A stretch of DNA of 64,000 nt from Psychrobacillus glaciei. GTDB taxonomy: Bacteria > Bacillota > Bacilli > Bacillales_A > Planococcaceae. The translations under genes were made by a program, and so were the position numbers. The notes below the pieces were generated by a model. It did no database searches and was not told where the DNA came from. It saw only the letters and a program-made list of their open reading frames with translations. This document shows positions 55,080-62,852 of this stretch, one piece after another. The stretch is taken from positions 3,162,001 through 3,226,000 of the forward strand of contig NZ_CP031223.1 of NCBI RefSeq assembly GCF_008973485.1, written 5' to 3'. Positions within the stretch are counted from its first letter, which is position 1. The number at the start of each line of letters is the position of its first letter.

Positions 55080-55977
55080 GGTCATCAGCGTATCTAACTA
55101 TGTAGCCTTCTTTTAAGTGAGTTCGCTTTTTGGCAAGAAGTTGACCTTCTCTAGTTTTTAAGTTTTTATGGAGGGGGAATAGTTCCCATTGATTCGCAAT
55201 CCATTGGTCCAATTCATTTAGTACAATGTTAGACAATAACGGTGAAAGTAGGCCACCTTGCGGAGAACCTTTTGTTGGAATACCTTCTCCATCCACTTCT
55301 GCTTTTAGCATTTTAGATATACAGGCTAGAACCTGTTTATCCCGAATACCTAAATTCCATAACTGTTTAATAAGCAAGGTATGATTGATATTATCAAAGA
55401 ACCCTTTTATATCAACATCTACAACGTAATGGAGTTTCGACTGATTAACTAGAAATTGAATTCTCGCCATCGCATGATGAGTAGACCGTAAAGGTCTAAA
55501 TCCATAGCTATGATTATAAAAATGAGCCTCTGCAATCGGCTCTAACACTTGTTTAAAGCATTGTTGTATGATTCTATCAAGAATGCATGGAATACCCAAT
55601 GGTCGTATCTTACCGTTATCTTTTTCTATTAGTTTGCGTCTAACTTTCATTGGGCGATAATTTTTAAGCTTACTTTGTATTTCTTCTACTAATTCGTTCT
55701 CCAAACGTTTTTCTATGTCTACAATAGTTTTACCATCTGTTCCAGGGGTCTTCGACCCTTTATTTGACTTAATTATTCGATACGCTAATAAAATATTGTT
55801 CCTCGACGTGATGATGTCGTATAGCAGATGGAATGATTCTTTATTTTTGGCTCGTTGATATAAGTCTGTAAAGGTGTCTGTCATCCCGTAATAATCCCAA
55901 TATCGAAGAGCTTGCACTGTGGCATCATTCCTTTTGAAGTGATGTTCCCACGTTCTTACCCGACCGGTGCAATGCAC
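55080..55977 (-). pseudogene. outer intron reverse transcriptase, N-terminal part, interrupted at YADD
   Basis: Frame from a GTG at 55977 (an internal ATG, MTDTFTDLYQ, is an alternative) through NKGSKTPGTDGKTI, GKIRPLGIPCILDRIIQQ, VDVDIKGFFDNINHTLL and GSPQGGLLSPLLSNIVLNEL to YADD. It then runs into the inner intron. The catalytic aspartates are the last codons before the break. Continues at 53205. Confidence 0.82.
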
Positions 55978-55979
55978 AG

Positions 55980-56620
55980 TTGAAAAATAATTATTACTTA
56001 TCGCTAGACTTGGGGCTGTTCCTCCACCTCCATTACAGAGCTTTCACTGGTCGTACCCCTACCCTCATAAGGACAAATGCATTTCGCCATACGGCTTATA
56101 GCAACCGTTTCGGGCGACAGCCCTTGAGTCAACGTTCCTTACTTTCCAAGTCCCTTACAACCTAGCTATATTTTTTCTAAACTTAGGTGCTTCCTGTAAG
56201 CCTGTGAGCTGGATACCGCCATTGTTCGGTATAACGTGTTTCATAGAAGCAATTTTTACTCTACGTCACTCACTCCATCGTTGGATGGTACACAAGTTTC
56301 CTTATGTTCTAACTTTAGACCTGTACCTCCGGAAGTTCGTCTGTTCTTTTCCACAAGAAAATTCTCACCATATTTAGTTTTTCAGCCATCCGGCATATCC
56401 ATTGGCATACCTTTTCCTTGAGGAGTGGCTTCAGCCTTTGTTCTGCCGACTTTACCTGAGCTTCAGACCCCATAATCTGTCCATTATGACGCATGCAGGA
56501 ATCTTAATGGGATAGTTTCAAAATACATGATTTTATCATTTCTATCCTCGGTTATAAAGTTAGGATTTCCGAAGAAATCCCTTGTTTTTTCACACATTAG
56601 TGCTTATAACAAAACTTGTC
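55980..56620 (-). ncRNA. 5' RNA domains of the outer group II intron
   Basis: Structured, GC-richer 5' ribozyme part of the outer intron upstream of its reverse transcriptase. Short frames here on either strand are not genes. The equivalent region for the inner intron is 54530-55079. Confidence 0.65.
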
Positions 56621-56624
56621 GCGC

Positions 56625-56701
56625 TGCTGCGTTAGTTCAATAAGAAAAAAGAGCTGCCTAAGCAACTCATGATCTTTAACTAAAGCACCTCGTTAGTTTA
56701 A
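56625..56701. repeat. attC-like site 12, right part
   Basis: TGCTGC, GTTAGTTCAATAAG, centre forming a strong minus-strand terminator (GAGTTGC/GCAGCTC plus T6), TTAACTAAAG, CACCTC, GTTAGTTTAA. Confidence 0.78.
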
Positions 56702-56934
56702 TAAGAGGGTGAGTAAATCCTATCTGTATCAGTATCAATTACAAAATCAACTTTAATATGGTTGGTATAAGGTATTAGTTCAAAATTGTGAAGACTGCAA
56801 AATACATTTGGAAGATTACTTGTCTCTAATGCTAATTCTTTTGCTTTAAGGTACTTTTGCTCTAGTCACTGTTTTGAACACTTTTTACCAGTAAGTAGAA
56901 CTTGTTGAAAAAAACTGTCAATTTCAATAATCAT
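56698..56934 (-). pseudogene. cassette gene with one in-frame TGA, hypothetical
   Basis: From ATG 56934 the frame reads MIIEIDSFFQQVLLTGKKCS, KQ, then TGA, then LEQKYLKAKELALETSNLPN and on to a TAA at 56698-56700 inside the outer arm of the attC-like site. Total about 78 codons with a single nonsense codon. No family recognised; no membrane segment. Confidence 0.55.
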
Positions 56935-57013
56935 AATAATCACGACCGGTTGCTAATCAGTTATATAGCTTAGATTTTTTATAAATGAATCCTTATTTTA
57001 TCAGATTTCCTTG

Positions 57014-57083
57014 TTCAACTAAACACCCCGTTAGTAAAAAAAAGCTCTACTCCTTATTGAAGTAAAGCGCCTCGTTAGTTTAA
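57014..57083. repeat. attC-like site 13
   Basis: TTCAACTAAAC, ACCCC, GTTAGT, centre GCTCTACT...AGTAAAGC, GCCTC, GTTAGTTTAA. Confidence 0.78.
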
Positions 57084-57108
57084 GTACATTCATTCACAAT
57101 ATTGGTTA

Positions 57109-57645
57109 TTACAATAGCATATTTTTATAATCACTTTTAAGTATTGCCATAATAATTTCATCTGAGTATACATCATTGTAATATAAGGATTGACGTAAGA
57201 CTCCTTCTTTTACAAACCCAACCTTTTCATACGCTCTAATTCCACGTAAATTATGGCTAAATACTTCTAACTGTAAACGATTTAATTGGAGTTGTTCAAA
57301 AACAAAACTTAGAACCATTTTTATAGCTTCAGTTTCATATCCTTTTCCTGTTAATGAAATGGAAGCCATCGATATTCTGAAACCTGCTTTTTTGTTCTCC
57401 TCCTCGATATCGAAAATCGATAGCTCTCCTATCATTTCGTCAGTGCCTTTTAAACAAATAGCGAAATCATAGCGACTTGAATCATTATTAATCTTATCTA
57501 TATGTGTCTTAATTTGCTCCAGTGAAAAATTAGAATTGGTTCCAGTCAAATAACGTATTTCTTCATCCATTGTATTTTCTAATATAATAGGTGCATCTAA
57601 CTGGCAAAGACGTCTCAAATAAATTCTTTCACTCTCTAATCTCAT
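57109..57645 (-). CDS. cassette gene: GNAT acetyltransferase, RimJ/RimL type
   Basis: Protein of 178 residues (RLESERIYLRRLCQLDAPI). Acetyl-CoA loop around SISLTGKGYETEAIKMVLSF and the HNLRGIRAYEKVGF helix are canonical. GNAT enzymes are frequent integron cassette cargo. AAGGAGAAATTT precedes the ATG, and the cassette has its own promoter at 57720-57748. Confidence 0.85.
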   Translation of the reverse strand: MRLESERIYLRRLCQLDAPIILENTMDEEIRYLTGTNSNFSLEQIKTHIDKINNDSSRYDFAICLKGTDEMIGELSIFDIEEENKKAGFRISMASISLTGKGYETEAIKMVLSFVFEQLQLNRLQLEVFSHNLRGIRAYEKVGFVKEGVLRQSLYYNDVYSDEIIMAILKSDYKNMLL

Positions 57646-57719
57646 ATTAAATTTCTCCTTAATTCTGTTGTTTATGTATTGTTTAAAATATATGAATCTT
57701 ACTTTGATATTACATGAAT

Positions 57720-57748
57720 CTTATAATGCTATAATATACCTAAAACAA
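57720..57748 (-). promoter_or_regulatory. cassette-internal sigma-A promoter for the GNAT gene
   Basis: On the minus strand TTGTTT (57743-57748), a 17-base spacer and TATAAG (57720-57725), about 75 bases before the GNAT start. Confidence 0.55.
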
Positions 57749-57805
57749 GTAATAAAGTTTTTATACATAACAAAATACAATTTCTCGCTAATGCAATGTG
57801 ATGTT

Positions 57806-57839
57806 CTTGTTTAACTAAAGCACCCGTTAGCTTAACAAG
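57806..57839. repeat. minimal attC-like site 14
   Basis: CTTGTTTAACTAA, AGCACCC, GTTAGCTTAACAAG: two 13-bp arms round a 7-bp spacer, with no inner arms or terminator. Confidence 0.65.
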
Positions 57840-57845
57840 TAAACA

Positions 57846-58424
57846 CTAATTTTCAACTATTTTGTTCTCTGTTCCATTTACAATTCTCTTAATATTTTGT
57901 CGATGTAGAATAATTATTGATACGCTTATTAGTAGAGAAAGCGCAATGATAACTTTATCTTCAAATATAAGATTGTAAATGAATAATGCTATACTAGCCA
58001 ACATTGAACTTAGTGATACATACTTAGTAAATAGCAAAGTTAACACAAACACAACAAAACCAACAAAAACACCTAAAGGAGTCAAAAATAAGAAAACTCC
58101 AGTTGCTGTCGCAACAGCCTTTCCACCTTTAAAACTAGCAAAAACAGAAAATATGTGCCCTAATATGACTAATAAACCACATACAATAGGGTTAACTGTA
58201 GAACCAAGTATTAGAGGAAGTAAACAAGCAAATGTACCTTTTAATATATCAGCAATTGCAACAATTACTCCTGCTTTTATGCCTAAAACTCTATAAGCAT
58301 TAGTTGCACCAAGATTACCACTACCGTAATCACGAATATCTTTCTTATAAAACATTTTACCGATTACTAAAGCAAATGAGATTGAGCCAATTAAATAACT
58401 TAGAATCAAAGTTAAAATGTTCAA
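57846..58424 (-). CDS. plsY: cassette gene: PlsY-type acyl-phosphate:glycerol-3-phosphate acyltransferase
   Basis: Protein of 192 residues with five membrane helices. PlsY motifs: GSGNLGATNAYRVLG (about residue 36), a GHIFSVFASFKGGKAVATA segment (about 95), and the last loop before the fifth helix. It transfers an acyl group from acyl-phosphate to glycerol-3-phosphate, the first step of phospholipid synthesis. AAGGAGATAAT precedes the start. Location inside the array makes it a probable second copy; the usual chromosomal plsY would lie elsewhere. Confidence 0.87.
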   Translation of the reverse strand: MNILTLILSYLIGSISFALVIGKMFYKKDIRDYGSGNLGATNAYRVLGIKAGVIVAIADILKGTFACLLPLILGSTVNPIVCGLLVILGHIFSVFASFKGGKAVATATGVFLFLTPLGVFVGFVVFVLTLLFTKYVSLSSMLASIALFIYNLIFEDKVIIALSLLISVSIIILHRQNIKRIVNGTENKIVEN

Positions 58425-58490
58425 AGTATTATCTCCTTACATAGTTTGTTAAGTAAGTATTTCTATTTATTGCATATGATTTCCTGCAAT

Positions 58491-58521
58491 CCTTCTTCCA
58501 TTAACCCCTTTAATGGAAGAA
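58491..58521. repeat. perfect 13-bp hairpin next to attC-like site 15
   Basis: CTTCTTCCATTAA pairs perfectly with TTAATGGAAGAAG; no T-run on either strand. It may be a remnant of a site centre. Confidence 0.5.
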
Positions 58522-58531
58522 GTTGCAATTC

Positions 58532-58562
58532 CTTATTCAAGAAAAGCAACCGTTAGTTGAAG
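58532..58562. repeat. minimal attC-like site 15
   Basis: CTTATTCAAGAAAAG, CAACC, GTTAGTTGAAG; reduced form with a diverged left arm. Confidence 0.55.
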
Positions 58563-58642
58563 TACAACACTTCACAAACTTTATTGTAGGATAAAAAAAA
58601 GCGACTTCTTTGTTTTAGAATCGCACTCTGTACTCTAATATA

Positions 58643-58825
58643 TTATTTGTTTTTTTCTAAACCTTTAACTAATCTAATTATCCAATACAATAATATCCAA
58701 GGTAGAATGAATTTTGTAGCCCATTCTATTAAAATTGGTATAAAAAATGTTGTTTTTATACCTAGAAACGGAAGAGTTACCCAAAGTGGAACCGAAGCTA
58801 GAAAACCATATATTAGATTTTTCAT
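58643..58825 (-). CDS. cassette gene: two-helix membrane protein, hypothetical
   Basis: Protein of 60 residues, two hydrophobic segments (about 4-22 and 30-52) and a basic C-terminus KGLEKNK. GAGGGGGAACTTAGA precedes the ATG. Function unknown. Confidence 0.62.
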   Translation of the reverse strand: MKNLIYGFLASVPLWVTLPFLGIKTTFFIPILIEWATKFILPWILLYWIIRLVKGLEKNK

Positions 58826-58868
58826 TCTAAGTTCCCCCTCTTAAACCATATAAACATTCAAAACCATT

Positions 58869-58903
58869 TCTTGTTCAACTAAAGCACCCGTTAGTTGAAT
58901 AAA
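58869..58903. repeat. minimal attC-like site 16
   Basis: CTTGTTCAACTAA, AGCACCCG, TTAGTTGAATAAAG: near-perfect 13-bp inverted arms around 8 bp. No terminator or inner arms. Confidence 0.68.
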
Positions 58904-59005
58904 GACCTATTCTTCTACTGCACATTATGGTCGAACTGCGACATAATATTGTCTATATAACACCTAATCAATATACTATAATTTACCAAAAGAGGTGGTG
59001 ATATC

Positions 59006-59206
59006 ATGAATTTATTTTCATACAAAGTATTGGGTTTTGTTTTCTTAATATCATTAGGATTTATTTATGCATTATTGCGTATTGGACAAATGACGGGAGA
59101 AGTATCCGAAGTAGCAACCACAAATTTATATTTCACCATATTCTTTTCCTTATTTTTCATAATGAGTTTAATTTTATTTATTTATGGGTTTAAGAAAGAT
59201 AAATAA
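59006..59206 (+). CDS. cassette gene in reverse orientation: two-helix membrane protein
   Basis: Protein of 66 residues after AGAGGTGGTGATATC. Two hydrophobic segments (about 8-24 and 42-60). The second ends LFIYGFKKDK, like the chromosomal protein at 24914-25195. The only cassette gene on the plus strand. Confidence 0.65.
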   Translation: MNLFSYKVLGFVFLISLGFIYALLRIGQMTGEVSEVATTNLYFTIFFSLFFIMSLILFIYGFKKDK

Positions 59207-59246
59207 GATAATAGATGTCAAATGCTACATAGAATCTCAACGGCTC

Positions 59247-59260
59247 TTATTCAACTAAAC
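59247..59260. repeat. attC-like site 17, left arm (split by IS)
   Basis: CTTATTCAACTAAAC; the remainder continues at 61014 beyond the IS110-family element. Confidence 0.65.
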
Positions 59261-59261
59261 T

Positions 59262-59630
59262 CCCTCTATAAACATTGAGATATCAACGGTTTTCATCACT
59301 TCGTGATTAAAGAAAAATATTTTTCTCTTCTCTGATAAACAGAGTCTTGAATTTATAGATTTTATTACCAAGTTGAGCGTACGCTTCGCTAAAACTAATG
59401 GAAATCATTAGCTTTTTTCTCCATTATTTCGATGCACAATGGATCTCTGCGATGCTTATGACGACGTACCCTCCCATGTCTCTTAGCGTCAACGCGCTTA
59501 CATTCCTTCGTTCGGTCTATTCATAAGGCAGAGGCCTGCTAAGCTGCCCCGGGGACTCATAGTCTAAGTTTAGTAATATTGCCGGCTTCTCCGTATCATC
59601 CTTTTTGTTATAGCTCTTTGATTGAAATGC
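59262..59630 (-). ncRNA. candidate seek/bridge RNA region of the IS110-family element
   Basis: Non-coding 3' end of the element. It holds GCTGCCCCG (59543-59551), identical to the right flank of the insertion (61014-61022), and 16 bases later GTTTAG (59568-59573), complementary to CTAAAC of the left flank (59255-59260). Such short matches are expected for target-guide segments of IS1111 RNAs. Several hairpins surround them. Inferred; boundaries not determined. Confidence 0.45.
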
Positions 59631-60908
59631 TTACGCTGCCTCTCCGAGACAGTAGAGATCTTTCATCATAAGTTGCTCGTTAAAATACACTTTCTTTTTA
59701 CAAATCCCATGTAATATTTTTAGTAATTTACCACAGAGTACTACCATCGATTGCTTGCCCCGTAAGGGATTCTGATTCCTTGTGGTGTAGTATTCATGAA
59801 GTTGTTTGAATGCTAGGTTATGCCGAATCAAAGGAACAATCACTTTGAAAAGGATATGTCTAAGTCTCTTACGTCCACGTTTTGATATATGTTTTTGACC
59901 CTTATGTTGACCAGAAGAGTTTTCACGTAATGTTAGTCCCGCTAGTTTAATGAGTTGGCGTGGATTTTCGTAAAGTGAAAAGCTCCCTACTTCGGAAAGT
60001 AGATCAACAATCGTCGCATCACCTAAACCTGGTACTGACGCGAGTAGGTCATATTCCATCGTTGTCTTTGCCATTTCAGTTAATTGGTCATTCACTGCTT
60101 CGATTTCAGCTTCTAATAAGCGAAACTGACGTAGGAGTGTGGCGATTTCATGTTTGGCCATCTTTTGTCCTTCTGTCAGTCCAATAGAGTTTGAAGCCTT
60201 TTCAATGAGTAGCTTAGCTTTTGGTAGTTGTGGAGCTCTCATACCCCCTACCTGACGGTAGAGAAATACAAGTTCTTCCGCGGTTTTCCCTTGAATGTCC
60301 TGTGGCATTGGTGTTCTTTCTAATGCAGTAAGTGCCATTTTTCCGAAAGAAGGAAAGACTTGAGTGAATTCAGGAAAATATCGATCGAGCCAACGAATGA
60401 TTCGATTTTTAATACTTGCTAGATCCTCCGTTAACTTTGATCTAAGAGTAGAACCAATCCGTAGTTCAGCTTCTACTTCTTTTAATATTCGCGGATAGCT
60501 AAAGCGTCCATCTTTCAATAATCGCGCGATGACTAATGCATCTTTTTTATCATTTTTAGTCGGCAAATTATCATCAAGTTCTTTCGAACGTTTGACGTGC
60601 ATTGGATTTACCATGACAAGTGGAATGTCGTATTGATCTAAAAAATAGGCTAAGTTCATCCAGTAGTGACCTGTTGGTTCAATGCCGACGATGACTTCCG
60701 TTTTCTGTGTTTCCAGCAGCGTTTGTCTAATTTTTTCATACAAGCTTTCGAATCCTTCTTTTGATTGATGTACAGAAAATGCTTTTTCTATCACACGTCC
60801 TCGTTCATCGACAAAGCAGGCGTAATGCACGTGCTTCGCTATGTCTATACCAACGACGAGTGTATTTTCAGTTACTTGATTAATTTTGTTATTCATTTTA
60901 GAATGCAT
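59631..60908 (-). CDS. IS110-family transposase
   Basis: Protein of 425 residues. N-terminal RuvC-like DEDD domain (VVGIDIAKHVHYACFVDE with the first Asp, VIVGIEPTGHYW with Glu, KNDKKDALVIARLLKDG with Asp-Asp). C-terminal transposase-20 domain with LLASVPGLGDATIVDLLSE and the catalytic-Ser region near ENSSGQHKGQKHISKRGRKR. Full length, apparently intact. Confidence 0.93.
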   Translation of the reverse strand: MHSKMNNKINQVTENTLVVGIDIAKHVHYACFVDERGRVIEKAFSVHQSKEGFESLYEKIRQTLLETQKTEVIVGIEPTGHYWMNLAYFLDQYDIPLVMVNPMHVKRSKELDDNLPTKNDKKDALVIARLLKDGRFSYPRILKEVEAELRIGSTLRSKLTEDLASIKNRIIRWLDRYFPEFTQVFPSFGKMALTALERTPMPQDIQGKTAEELVFLYRQVGGMRAPQLPKAKLLIEKASNSIGLTEGQKMAKHEIATLLRQFRLLEAEIEAVNDQLTEMAKTTMEYDLLASVPGLGDATIVDLLSEVGSFSLYENPRQLIKLAGLTLRENSSGQHKGQKHISKRGRKRLRHILFKVIVPLIRHNLAFKQLHEYYTTRNQNPLRGKQSMVVLCGKLLKILHGICKKKVYFNEQLMMKDLYCLGEAA

Positions 60909-61013
60909 TTAGGAGTCCTCCTTGTAGATGATGGGTCAATGGTCGTTGACACTCAGCATCATACTAGAGGTCTCTTTTTTCTGCAAGACCCCGAACATCT
61001 TTCAAACAGGAAT

Positions 61014-61079
61014 GCTGCCCCGTTAGTTCAATAAGGAAAAAGTCTTTCCTAACTTCTTGAAGTAAAGCACCCGTTAGCC
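61014..61079. repeat. attC-like site 17, right part
   Basis: GCTGCCCC, GTTAGTTCAATAAGG, centre, AGTAAAG, CACCC, GTTAGCC. Confidence 0.7.
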
Positions 61080-61495
61080 ATCCATGAAGCGCAAAATCAG
61101 CGCTTCACCACAGAGCATGAAAATGGATACCACTGTCTATACTGTTTCTATGGCTGGCGAAGAAGGTCGATACACTATGGTGCCATAGAGCCCATCCGTT
61201 AGTCTGACTCCAACGATCTCGGTGCATCAAAGACTATCGCATCCTATATGAGCAGCACTTATGGGAGTTTAATCCTTTTTGATTGGTTGCACCAGCCTTG
61301 CCTTTATTTTAGGAAGAATGGAGATGTTTCTTGATTTACCTATTAACTCAATATAATCATTCAGAAGGCTCAGCCTTTTTTTAAAAAAACTTTTTCTGAG
61401 TCTATTTTGTTATACAATTTTATATATTTTGAGCGTTTTTTAATTTTCATGGGAGTTTAAGTGTAATGATTCACAAAACTAATAAATATCATACC
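61080..61495. other. non-coding, partial copy of the ORF-less cassette
   Basis: CCATCCATGAAGCGC...GCGCTTCACCACAGAG (61077-61115) repeats the first 45 bases of the ORF-less cassette, then the sequence diverges. CTATGGC/GCCATAG (61149-61187) is a further hairpin, followed by a degenerate outer arm GTTAGTC at 61198. From 61260 to 61440 there is nothing recognisable except a hairpin CTCAG...CTGAG near 61369-61399. Confidence 0.5.
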
Positions 61496-61499
61496 AAAT

Positions 61500-61964
61500 T
61501 TATTCTCCATTATTCTCATCAACAGAATGGACATTGAATGACTCTTTTGCTTGTGTGACACCATTACTTCCCAAAGCTTGAACAGTAATATGATCGTGGA
61601 ATGTCTTATCACCGAATTCCCATTGAAGAGACCATCCATCACTTCCATCTATGTCGTAATCAATGAGCGTTCTTTCACCCCAAGGTTCTGTACCTGTTGG
61701 GGTTATCCAAAAAAGTATTGTTTCAACATTTTCTACTTCCGCAGAAATAGTCATTGTACTAACACCTTCTGGAATGATAAACCAACCATATTCCTCTTCT
61801 AAATCTGTACTAACCTTTAGAATTCGAGCTTTACCCTCTCTATTTTCAGATTGATTGGCTGAAGTATCTACACTTTCTCTTAGTTGATTTTCGTCTACAT
61901 TATTACAATCAGAGAGAATCATTATAACCAATAAAAAAAACACAACTATTGCATTCTTTTGCAT
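61500..61964 (-). CDS. cassette gene: lipoprotein, hypothetical
   Basis: Protein of 154 residues. Signal MQKNAIVVFFLLVIMILSDC has a possible lipobox with an unusual Asp before the Cys. The mature part has a beta-rich domain (FIIPEGVSTMTISAEVENVE, FWITPTGTEPWGERTLI) resembling small Ig-like sandwiches. GGAGGATACAT precedes the ATG. Confidence 0.68.
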   Translation of the reverse strand: MQKNAIVVFFLLVIMILSDCNNVDENQLRESVDTSANQSENREGKARILKVSTDLEEEYGWFIIPEGVSTMTISAEVENVETILFWITPTGTEPWGERTLIDYDIDGSDGWSLQWEFGDKTFHDHITVQALGSNGVTQAKESFNVHSVDENNGE

Positions 61965-62005
61965 ATGTATCCTCCATTATTTTTTTAGATAAGCCATATA
62001 TTCTT

Positions 62006-62072
62006 CTTGCACTGACCTGCTTTGTTAGTAAAAAAGGCTCTACTCCTTATTGAAGTAAAGCAACCGTTAGCC
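62006..62072. repeat. attC-like site 18
   Basis: CTTGCACTGAC, CTGCTTT, GTTAGT, centre GGCTCTACT...AGTAAAGC, AACC, GTTAGCC. Confidence 0.72.
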
Positions 62073-62254
62073 ATCCATGAAGCGCAAAAACCAGTGCTTC
62101 ACCATAGAGAATGAAAATGGTTAGAGGAGTCAATACTAGTAGTCCACCGAAATCAATAGACTTATTAATATCCGCTCTCCTCTTTTTTTACGATTAAGCA
62201 GGGTTCTTCTTAAGTATTGTCATTTTTCTTTTCTTGAAGAAATTAATTTTCATG
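62073..62254 (+). ncRNA. ORF-less cassette, copy 2: candidate structured RNA
   Basis: Nearly identical to 46390-46571 over its whole length. Differences cluster in the first hairpin, where TGAAGCGC/GTGCTTCA still pairs through a G-T pair. The AGAGGAG...CTCCTC plus T-run element is unchanged. No open frame of useful length. Confidence 0.5.
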
Positions 62255-62264
62255 GTAGTTGAAG
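62255..62264. repeat. attC-like half-site 19
   Basis: TAGTTGAAG at the end of the ORF-less cassette; only the outer arm remains. Confidence 0.4.
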
Positions 62265-62307
62265 AGTGAAAAGAATAAAAATCAAATTTGCTACCTTGAC
62301 AAACTTC

Positions 62308-62793
62308 CTACAAGAGGTTCATCTCCTTTTTAGAGACTATCTTAAAAACATTCTTGTATGCTATAAATAGCATGAATCCTATAAAACAACTTAGTAGGTT
62401 TAGAATAATGTCATCCATATCAAAATAACCTAAAAAGGAAATTAATTGAATAATCTCTATGCAGAGTATCAACAAAAAACAAGAAATCATCGTTTTAATT
62501 ATATTTCTTTGGGAAGTAAAAGCCGCGGGTATTAGGAATCCCATAGGTATAAAAGGAATGATATTACCTAGTATATTTTTAAGAGCTATGTCATAACTCA
62601 TATAACTTATATAAGTCTCAATTGTTCTAAAAGGAACTAAGTTTGCACCTGATTCTCCACGAGCTCTACGCTCCATATTATCTTGTATGGTATAGATAAC
62701 ATGGTGTATATTCCCATTAAATTTAATCACAATAAAATTAAGCACTAATAATATGTATATAATAAAAAGACTTTTCCAGACATTTTTAAACAT
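62308..62793 (-). CDS. cassette gene: VanZ-like membrane protein
   Basis: Protein of 161 residues starting MFKNVWKSLFIIYIL after GGAGG. VanZ-family features: first helix, then NLVPFRTIETY, the ILGNIIPFIPMGFLIP segment, then ISCFLLILCIEIIQL and a last helix with the acidic FDMDDIILN. VanZ homologues give low-level teicoplanin resistance in enterococci; most relatives are uncharacterised. An earlier ATG 18 bases upstream overlaps the ribosome binding site. Confidence 0.85.
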   Translation of the reverse strand: MFKNVWKSLFIIYILLVLNFIVIKFNGNIHHVIYTIQDNMERRARGESGANLVPFRTIETYISYMSYDIALKNILGNIIPFIPMGFLIPAAFTSQRNIIKTMISCFLLILCIEIIQLISFLGYFDMDDIILNLLSCFIGFMLFIAYKNVFKIVSKKEMNLL

Positions 62794-62852
62794 CCTTGAA
62801 AACCTCCACAATTTTTCTTCACTTGTTTTGATTTGATTTTACCGATTAAATT

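Larger units (their letters stand above)
52531..56624 (-). mobile_element. outer group II intron, inserted in attC-like site 12, itself split by a second intron
   Basis: Minus-strand 5' end reads GCGCGACAAG (at 56624), close to the GUGYG start of group II introns. Near the 3' end domain V (GAGCCGTGTGCG ... GCAAGCACGGTTC, about 52588-52620) precedes a domain VI-like hairpin and the end CTACTCGAC at 52531. Without it the flanks join as CTTAAACTA-TGCTGC-GTTAG, an attC-like left half. Its reverse transcriptase is in two pieces (55080-55977 and 52634-53205). Insertion into the repeat spacer parallels class C-attC introns, but I cannot place its class. Confidence 0.8.
59262..61013 (-). mobile_element. 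IS110/IS1111-family insertion sequence inside attC-like site 17
   Basis: About 1.75 kb. The transposase is on the minus strand. The 5' non-coding end is about 105 bp and the 3' end about 370 bp, which fits the IS1111 branch with its non-coding RNA after the transposase gene. No terminal inverted repeat is obvious, as usual for this family. It splits the repeat between the left outer arm and GTTAGT. IS1111-attC elements are known to insert in integron attC sites. Exact ends are uncertain by a few bases. Confidence 0.8.

Noticed and set aside
55980-56421. Two plus-strand frames in the intron 5' region
   Set aside because: They lie in ribozyme RNA sequence, lack ribosome binding sites and oppose the intron.
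52531-56624. Firm assignment of the outer intron to class C-attC
   Set aside because: The insertion site fits, but the reverse transcriptase does not clearly match class C enzymes by eye; class left open.
61457-61854. Plus- and minus-strand frames overlapping the lipoprotein at 61500
   Set aside because: Alternative-frame shadows; the lipoprotein frame has a signal peptide and a strong ribosome binding site.
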